Origin: Hydrogenophaga pseudoflava
Lineage (GTDB): Bacteria > Pseudomonadota > Gammaproteobacteria > Burkholderiales > Burkholderiaceae_C
Assembly (NCBI RefSeq): GCF_031020795.1
Contig: NZ_JAVHJP010000001.1
Span: 594,751 to 658,750 of the forward strand
Direction: 5' to 3'
DNA length: 64,000 nucleotides
A program made the position numbers and the translations under genes. Positions 58,884 through 64,000 of this stretch are shown here, piece by piece. Under the pieces are notes generated by a model. That model worked only from the letters and a program-made list of their open reading frames with translations. It was not told the origin of the DNA and made no database searches. The number at the start of each line of letters is the position of its first letter. The stretch's first letter is position 1.

Positions 58884-60446
58884 TCAGGACAGGCTGCCTG
58901 CGTTGACCTGGCTTTCGGGCGCTCCGGCCCTCTCCCGCAGCACCGTCTTCAACACTTTTCCGTAGTTGTTCTTCGGCAGCGCCACCACAAACTCATACCG
59001 CTTGGGCCGCTTGAACCGCGCGATCTGGTCCAGGCAGAAGGCGTCGAGCGTCTTCGCATCCAATGCCGCCCCGGGCTGCGGCACCACAAACGCCACCACG
59101 ATTTCGCCCCACTCGGGGTCGGGCGCACCGACCACGGCGACTTCGGCCACGCCGGGTGCGTGCAGCAGCACCTCTTCCACCTCGCGCGGGTAGATGTTGC
59201 TGCCGCCGCTGATGATCAGGTCCTTGCTGCGGTCCTTGAGGGTAAGGAAGCCGTCGGCGTCGAGCGCGCCCATGTCGCCGGTCCAAAGCCAACCGTCTCG
59301 GATGGCCGCCTGGGTGGCCTCGGGGTTGCGCCAGTAACCGGCCATGACGCTGTCGCCGCGGATCAGCACTTCGCCGACCTCGCCTGTGGGTAGCGGCTGC
59401 CCGTCTGGCCCCGCCACGCGGATGCGCACCGGGGTCTGCGCCACGCCGACGGAGGCGATGCGTTCTTCGTGCCGCGGGTGCGCGGTGTCGGCCAGGTGGG
59501 CGCGGCCGAGGGCGGTGCCGGTCATGGGGCTTTCGCCCTGGCCGTAGATCTGCACGAAGCGCGGGCCCATGGTGCGCAGCGCGCGGCGGATGTCGGCGGC
59601 GTACATGGGCGCGCCGCCGTAGACGATGGTCTTGAAGCTCTGGCCGCACTGCTCGGGCGTGAGGCCCTGCGCCTCGGCCTCGCCGACGATGCGTTTGACG
59701 ATGGTCGGCGCGGCGAACAGCGAGAGCGGGCCGAGCTGGCGGCCCAGTTCGAACAGCTCGGCGGCGTCGAAGCCGCCCGAGGCGGGCACCACGTGCCGCG
59801 CGCCGGCCATGAGGTGCGGGAGGGCGTAGAGCCCCGCCCCGTGCGACATGGGCGCGGCGTAGGCGATGGCGTCCTGCGGGCTGACGTGGTCCACGTCGTT
59901 GAAGTAGCCCAGGCCCATGGTGAGCAGGCAACGGTGCGTGATCATCACGCCCTTGGGCCGGCCGGTGGTGCCGCTGGTGTAGAACAGCCAGGCGGTGTCG
60001 TCGGGGGCGCGCTCCTCTATATAGGAGAGGCTTTCGCCTTCGTTGATCCAGGCGTCGCATTCGGCGCTGTCCACGTCCATCACGCCGTCCAGCCCGGTGA
60101 GCTCCGCCGGGTCCGGCACGATGTCGGAGGTGACGAAGGCCCGGCGCGCACCTGAGTTTTCCACGATCCACTGCACCTCTTTCAGGTGCAGCTTGGCGTT
60201 CACCGGCACCGCCACCAGCCCGGCCCACCAGGCGCCGAACAGCAGCTCGAGGTAGCGCGGGTGGTTGCGCATGAACAGCACAACGCGGTCGCCGGGCTGC
60301 AGGCCCGCTGCACACAGGTGAGCACCCACTCGCGCAGCGCGCTCCGCCCACTGCTGGTGAGTGGCCACGGCCTGCGTGCCGCTGAAGATGGCGGGGCGGT
60401 CGGGGTGTTCGAGCGCCTTGCGCTGCAGCAGGTGGGCGAGGTTCAT
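58884..60446 (-). CDS. Acyl-CoA synthetase (AMP-forming)
   Basis: Adenylating ligase of 520 residues. Motif A3 reads WLFYTSGTTGRPKGVM, A5 YGQGE, A8 WLWTGDMGALDADGFLTLKDR and the catalytic Lys region is PKNNYGKVLKT. It has the size and form of long- or medium-chain acyl-CoA synthetases; the substrate is not decidable. GGAGACCCC lies before the ATG at 60446. It is divergent from the APH-kinase fusion gene (56 bp). Confidence 0.92.
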   Translation of the reverse strand: MNLAHLLQRKALEHPDRPAIFSGTQAVATHQQWAERAARVGAHLCAAGLQPGDRVVLFMRNHPRYLELLFGAWWAGLVAVPVNAKLHLKEVQWIVENSGARRAFVTSDIVPDPAELTGLDGVMDVDSAECDAWINEGESLSYIEERAPDDTAWLFYTSGTTGRPKGVMITHRCLLTMGLGYFNDVDHVSPQDAIAYAAPMSHGAGLYALPHLMAGARHVVPASGGFDAAELFELGRQLGPLSLFAAPTIVKRIVGEAEAQGLTPEQCGQSFKTIVYGGAPMYAADIRRALRTMGPRFVQIYGQGESPMTGTALGRAHLADTAHPRHEERIASVGVAQTPVRIRVAGPDGQPLPTGEVGEVLIRGDSVMAGYWRNPEATQAAIRDGWLWTGDMGALDADGFLTLKDRSKDLIISGGSNIYPREVEEVLLHAPGVAEVAVVGAPDPEWGEIVVAFVVPQPGAALDAKTLDAFCLDQIARFKRPKRYEFVVALPKNNYGKVLKTVLRERAGAPESQVNAGSLS

Positions 60447-60490
60447 GGGTCGGGGTCTCCTCTTGTCTCCGTGGTGTACCCGCGAAACGA

Positions 60491-60496
60491 TACAGT
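60491..60496 (+). promoter_or_regulatory. Putative -10 (TACAGT) of the APH-kinase fusion gene, leaderless spacing
   Basis: TACAGT lies exactly 6 bases before the ATG at 60503; no Shine-Dalgarno sequence is present. Confidence 0.4.
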
Positions 60497-60502
60497 GGCT
60501 TC

Positions 60503-62047
60503 ATGTCCGAGCCTGTCCCGCCCCTGATTGCCGCGCTGATGCAGCCGGCGCGCTACCCGCACCCGGTCGACCGCGTCGAGCTGGTGCAGACGCACGGCGC
60601 CTGGGTGCTGCTGGCGGGCGATTTCGCGTACAAGATCAAGAAGCCGGTGCGTTTCCCGTTCATGGACTTCGGCACCCTGGGCGCGCGGCGCCACGCCTGC
60701 GAAACCGAGATCCGGGTGAACCGGCGCTTCCAGCAGCACGACCGGCCGGCCACCCACCTGTACCTGGGCGTGTGGCCCATCGTCGGCACAGCCGAGAACC
60801 CGCGCTGGGGCGAGGCCGGCGACGGGCAGCCGGCCATCGAATACGCGGTGCAGATGCGGCGCTTCGACGAGACGGCGCGGCTGGACCATGTGTGCCGGCG
60901 CGGCGAACTGACGGCGGAGCACGTGGCGGGGCTGGCGCGCCGCATGGCGGCCTTTCAGGCGCGCGCGGCGGCGGCCGGCAAGAGCCAGCCCTGGGGCCAC
61001 GCGACCGCGGCCATGCGCTGGCCGCGCGACAACTTCAACACCCTGCGCACGCAGCTGAAGGCGCCGGCCGATGCGGCGCTGGTGCAGGCCCTGAGCGACT
61101 GGACCGAGCAGCGCTTCGTGGCCATCGAGCCGCTGCTCTCGCGGCGGCGGCAGAAGGAGCGGGTGCGCGAAGGCCACGGCGACCTGCACCTGGCCAACCT
61201 CGCGCTGATCGACGGCGAGGTGCTGCCCTTCGACGCCATCGAGTTCAACGACGAGCTGCGCTGGATCGACGTGGCCAGCGACATGGCGTTCTGCTGGATG
61301 GACCTGCTGGACCACGGCCAGCCGGGGCTGGCGAACGTGCTGCTGAGCGAGTGGCTGGACGCCAGCGGCGACGTGTCGGCGCCCACCGTGTGGAGCTTCT
61401 TTGCCAGCTACCGGGCGGGCGTGCGCGCCAAGGTTGCGGCGATCCGCGCTGGGCAGCTGACCGGTTCGCCCGAGGCGGACCAGCACCTGGCCGAGGCACG
61501 GCGCTACTTGGCGCTGGCGCAGGACATTGCCCACCCCCCGTCGCCGCAGCTGGTCATCACCCACGGCCTGTCGGGCAGCGGCAAGACCTGGGCTTCGGGC
61601 CGCTGGCTGCAGACCGAGGCGAGCGGCCGCGCGGTCCGCCTGCGCTCGGACGTGGAGCGCAAGCGCCTGCACGGAATGAGCCCGCTGGCCGCCAGCGGCT
61701 CGGGCCTGCACGAAGGTCTGTACCGCCCGCAGGCGCACGAAGAGACCTATGCCTCGCTGCGTGCCCGCGCCCGCATGCTGCTGCAGGACGGCTGGTCGGT
61801 GGTGGTGGATGCGGCCTTTCTGCGCGAAGCCGAGCGGCGCTCCTTCGCCGAGCTGGCCGAGGCCGAGGCCTGCCCCTTCCACATCCTGGCCTGCGAGGCA
61901 CCCGCGGACGAGCTGCGGCGGCGCATCAGCGCGCGCCAGGCCGCTGGCCGGGACGCCTCGGAGGCGACGCTGGCGGTGCTGGAGCAGCAGTTTGGCTGGC
62001 TGGAGCCGCTGGGCGACGCCGAACGGGCACGGGGCCTGACGGCCTGA
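60503..62047 (+). CDS. Aminoglycoside-phosphotransferase-like / AAA_33 kinase fusion protein
   Basis: Protein of 514 residues with two domains. Residues about 1-330 resemble the APH/choline-kinase fold: REGHGDLHLANLALID gives the catalytic HGDLHxxN and FDAIEFNDELRWIDVASD the DxD-like metal site. Residues about 350-505 are an AAA_33 P-loop kinase: ITHGLSGSGKTWASG (Walker A) and VVVDAAFLREAER. Such fusions are known in proteobacteria, but their substrate is unknown. It is divergent from the acyl-CoA synthetase gene. Confidence 0.85.
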   Translation: MSEPVPPLIAALMQPARYPHPVDRVELVQTHGAWVLLAGDFAYKIKKPVRFPFMDFGTLGARRHACETEIRVNRRFQQHDRPATHLYLGVWPIVGTAENPRWGEAGDGQPAIEYAVQMRRFDETARLDHVCRRGELTAEHVAGLARRMAAFQARAAAAGKSQPWGHATAAMRWPRDNFNTLRTQLKAPADAALVQALSDWTEQRFVAIEPLLSRRRQKERVREGHGDLHLANLALIDGEVLPFDAIEFNDELRWIDVASDMAFCWMDLLDHGQPGLANVLLSEWLDASGDVSAPTVWSFFASYRAGVRAKVAAIRAGQLTGSPEADQHLAEARRYLALAQDIAHPPSPQLVITHGLSGSGKTWASGRWLQTEASGRAVRLRSDVERKRLHGMSPLAASGSGLHEGLYRPQAHEETYASLRARARMLLQDGWSVVVDAAFLREAERRSFAELAEAEACPFHILACEAPADELRRRISARQAAGRDASEATLAVLEQQFGWLEPLGDAERARGLTA

Positions 62048-62066
62048 GCCACGGTCGCCCGATACG

Positions 62067-63380
62067 TCAGCGCCCGAAGATGCCGCGCAGGATACTGCCG
62101 GCCGCGCCGGGCAGGCCCCCCGCGGGCTTCTCTTCCGGTGCCGGGGTGCTGTCGCGGCCGCCGGCCATGCCGGCCATGTCCAGACCGAGCATCGCCATGG
62201 TCTGGCTCTTGGCGCGCACGCGCACCGACCACTCGGGCTGCCAGTTGTTCGGGGCCTTGGGCGGGCGCACCGGGTGGCTGAAGTGGCTCTCGGGGCCATA
62301 CGCAATCATGCGCAGCATCGCGCCACCCGCCTCGCCCCGGCCACCACCGCCCTGCCCGCCCGCGAAGATGCCCTGGGGCACGGCGCACTGGGTGGTCTCG
62401 GGAGAAAGCAGCACCTTGTTCTTCACCCATTGGGTGGCCGTGGTCTCGGTCAGGTAGTCGAACAGGCCCAGACCCGCGTCGCCGTTGTCGGCACTGGACC
62501 AGAGCACCATGTCGTCGCCCGCCATGCCCATGGCGTGCAGGTGGTAGGCGGCGGCGCGCGGCACCGGCTGCCAGGACAGGCGGATGCTCTGCGCCGGGTC
62601 GCCCTGCTGCTGCAGCTGGATGGCGGGCATCAGGTCCTGCCGCTCGGCCAGGGTGAACTGCATGGACTCGGGCACACCCTCGCCGCGCACCTGGTGCACG
62701 CCCTGCAGAAAGGTGTCGGCCCTGGGGTTCACCGTGTTCTTCTCGTTGGGGTAGAGCGCGTGTTGCGCACCCACGCGGGCCGCGCGCTCGGGCGCCATGC
62801 GCCCGGCCAGCGCGCCGGCCCAGGCCGCGGGGTTGTTGGAAAGATTGATGACCTTGGGCTGGCCGGCGCGCACCGCCTCGCCGCAACCCCAGTAGATCAG
62901 GATGCGGCCCTTGATCTCGGGCATCTCGCCGGGCTGCGCCTCGCCGGGTTCCTTGAAGCTGGGGCTGGGCGGCACCAGCGGCAGCGACTCGCCCATGCCC
63001 ATCGTCAGCGGCACGAAGAGCGCGGCTTCGGTGCCGGGCTTGCGCGGGTTGTAGAGCGCCACGTCGATCACGCGGCTGGGCGGGAGGGCGCCGGTCAGGC
63101 CCGGCTGGCTGCCCTGCTGGATGAAGCGGCCGCTGGCGTGGCCATAGACGTGTGAACCTCCGCCGCCGCCCCTGTTGCCGCCGAAGAGCCCGCTGATGAC
63201 GCCGCCGACGCCGCTCTGCATGAATTCGGGCATGCCCGTCATGGTGGAGGTGGACAGGTCGATCCAGAGCTGGGTGGGTGCGGTCTGGGCCTGCGCCGCC
63301 AGCGGCACACAGACCAGAGCGGCGACGGCCGCCAGCGGTTGAAGGGATTGCACAAGCTGCTTCGAAAAACGGTGCGCCAT
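62067..63380 (-). CDS. Secreted protein of unknown function with Gly-rich segment
   Basis: Protein of 437 residues with a signal peptide ending LVCVPLAAQAQ. A Gly-rich stretch (FGGNRGGGGGSH) near residue 75 and another at about 370 (GGQGGGGRGEAGG) interrupt otherwise ordinary sequence; RLSWQPVPRAAAYHLHAMGM looks like a fibronectin/beta-sandwich-type strand region. I cannot name a family. GGAGGAAC lies 5 bases before the ATG at 63380. It is divergent from the AI-2E transporter gene. Confidence 0.72.
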   Translation of the reverse strand: MAHRFSKQLVQSLQPLAAVAALVCVPLAAQAQTAPTQLWIDLSTSTMTGMPEFMQSGVGGVISGLFGGNRGGGGGSHVYGHASGRFIQQGSQPGLTGALPPSRVIDVALYNPRKPGTEAALFVPLTMGMGESLPLVPPSPSFKEPGEAQPGEMPEIKGRILIYWGCGEAVRAGQPKVINLSNNPAAWAGALAGRMAPERAARVGAQHALYPNEKNTVNPRADTFLQGVHQVRGEGVPESMQFTLAERQDLMPAIQLQQQGDPAQSIRLSWQPVPRAAAYHLHAMGMAGDDMVLWSSADNGDAGLGLFDYLTETTATQWVKNKVLLSPETTQCAVPQGIFAGGQGGGGRGEAGGAMLRMIAYGPESHFSHPVRPPKAPNNWQPEWSVRVRAKSQTMAMLGLDMAGMAGGRDSTPAPEEKPAGGLPGAAGSILRGIFGR

Positions 63381-63490
63381 GGGTTCCTCCGTTGCGGGCG
63401 AGGGCCTGCAAAACCATGATACGCCGCGCCCCTGGCGCCACCAAGACAGTGCGCCGCCCCCCGCTCCCCCGGGCATGGCATGCAGGCGGC

Positions 63491-63510
63491 GTGTCGGCGC
63501 CGTCCGACAC
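63491..63510. other. Palindrome in the divergent promoter region of the last two genes
   Basis: GTGTCGG-CGCCGT-CCGACAC is a perfect 7 bp inverted repeat; a third half-site CCGACAC occurs at 63527-63533. It may be an operator for one or both divergent genes. No known regulator can be assigned. Confidence 0.35.
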
Positions 63511-63587
63511 CGCAGCGCGGGCGCGGCCGACACACGCGCGCCGGGGGCGGGCGGAGTATGGGATGACCTGCGACCACGGACCTTGCC

Positions 63588-64000
63588 ATGAACACACACC
63601 CACCGGAGACACCCACCGTGCCCACCATCCCCCAGCCGGTGATGCCCGGTGTGCAACGCTTCGTTCTCTGCGGCGCCGCCCTGGCGCTTGGCATCCTCGG
63701 TCTGCACTTCGGCAAGGCGTTGCTGATCCCGCTGGCGCTGGCGGCGCTGCTGGCCTTTGCGCTCGACCCGGCGGTGAACTGGCTGGAAAGCCGGCGGCTG
63801 CCGCGGGGCCTGGCGGTGGGCGCAGTGATGGCGCTGACCATCGCTGCGCTGCTGGGCGCCGCGGCGGTCGCGACCGTGCAGGTGGGCGAACTGGGGCAGG
63901 AACTCCCCACCCACCGCCAGAACATCCAGAAGAAGTTGCGCGAGTTGCGGCCGGCGCTGACCCCCTCGGGCACCACGCGGGAGATGACCCGCCTGATGGA
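63588..64000 (+). CDS. AI-2E/PerM-family transporter (N-terminal part, cut by window edge)
   Basis: The first 137 codons of a membrane protein of the AI-2 exporter/PerM family. The typical opening is visible: FGKALLIPLALAALLAFALDPAVNWLESRRLPRGLAVG, with a second hydrophobic segment AVMALTIAALLGAAAVATV and the coiled periplasmic stretch ELPTHRQNIQKKLREL. The remainder lies outside the window. ATG at 63588; no clear Shine-Dalgarno. Members transport AI-2 or act as Na+/H+ exchangers; the role here is undecided. Confidence 0.88.
   Translation, partial: MNTHPPETPTVPTIPQPVMPGVQRFVLCGAALALGILGLHFGKALLIPLALAALLAFALDPAVNWLESRRLPRGLAVGAVMALTIAALLGAAAVATVQVGELGQELPTHRQNIQKKLRELRPALTPSGTTREMTRLM

Overview
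The window is ordinary high-GC chromosomal DNA of a betaproteobacterium. The gene content and protein style suggest Burkholderiales, most likely Comamonadaceae (a Hydrogenophaga- or Acidovorax-like organism). The evidence is the family-typical neighbourhoods (lolA-ftsK; rpmB-rpmG; ribF-ileS-lspA; recJ beside an RpfE-like gene; lolC/E-lolD), AlgZ/AlgR-type LytS/LytTR regulators, paired acyl-CoA dehydrogenases, and a GC-rich intergenic repeat after a Na/Pi symporter that resembles repeats I recall from this family. The genus assignment is inference. I see no rRNA, tRNA, CRISPR array, prophage or insertion sequence. The longest gene-free stretch is about 210 bp. Coding density is very high, and nearly every real gene carries long antisense shadow frames.

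Layout. 1-5256: lolA (cut by the window edge), ftsK and a Crp/Fnr regulator on the minus strand, divergent trxB, then rpmB-rpmG behind a structured leader and closed by a strong terminator. 5298-14801: fatty acid desaturase, an RsmB-type rRNA methyltransferase, prfC, an AraC regulator with a LysE exporter, purN, a YceH-like gene and an acyl-CoA dehydrogenase pair. 14818-20780: a minus-strand signalling operon (receiver protein, multi-PAS hybrid kinase, PAS chemoreceptor with a CZB zinc domain). 20857-30603: HNH protein, ribF-ileS-lspA, Na/Pi symporter, class V aminotransferase and two tandem paralogous outer-membrane beta-barrels. 30675-37843: quinone oxidoreductase, two EamA exporters, an atypical SDR, and a tight cluster of spermidine-synthase-like protein, GspE/PilB-like ATPase and FNR-like regulator. 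37990-49865: MscS channel, deoxyinosine glycosylase, tatD, HslJ-like lipoprotein, lolD-lolC/E, RpfE-like protein and recJ, a LytS/LytTR pair, argH, a 63-residue membrane peptide and an SPFH lipoprotein. 49967-64000: HDOD protein, DUF805, bacteriohemerythrin, MAPEG, DUF2867, amt, a truncated SMR remnant, a phosphatase-like protein with an MFS pump, a YjfB-type motility peptide, GNAT, serine acetyltransferase-like protein, acyl-CoA synthetase, an APH-kinase fusion, a secreted protein of unknown function and the start of an AI-2E family transporter.

The most informative non-coding signals are: a perfect FNR box (TTGAT-N4-ATCAA) at class II spacing before the bacteriohemerythrin; a sigma-54 -24/-12 promoter before amt; a perfect sigma-28 -10 (GCCGATAA) before the YjfB-like gene; two competing hairpins in the rpmB leader; and a recurring TACAGT/TATAGT-like -10 placed 6-10 bases before ATG in seven genes, which suggests frequent leaderless or near-leaderless mRNAs. 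No clearly new multi-gene system is evident. The best candidates for follow-up are the orphan GspE/spermidine-synthase/FNR-like cluster (37843-34534), the FNR-like regulator that has lost one cluster cysteine, and the argH-linked membrane peptide plus SPFH lipoprotein.
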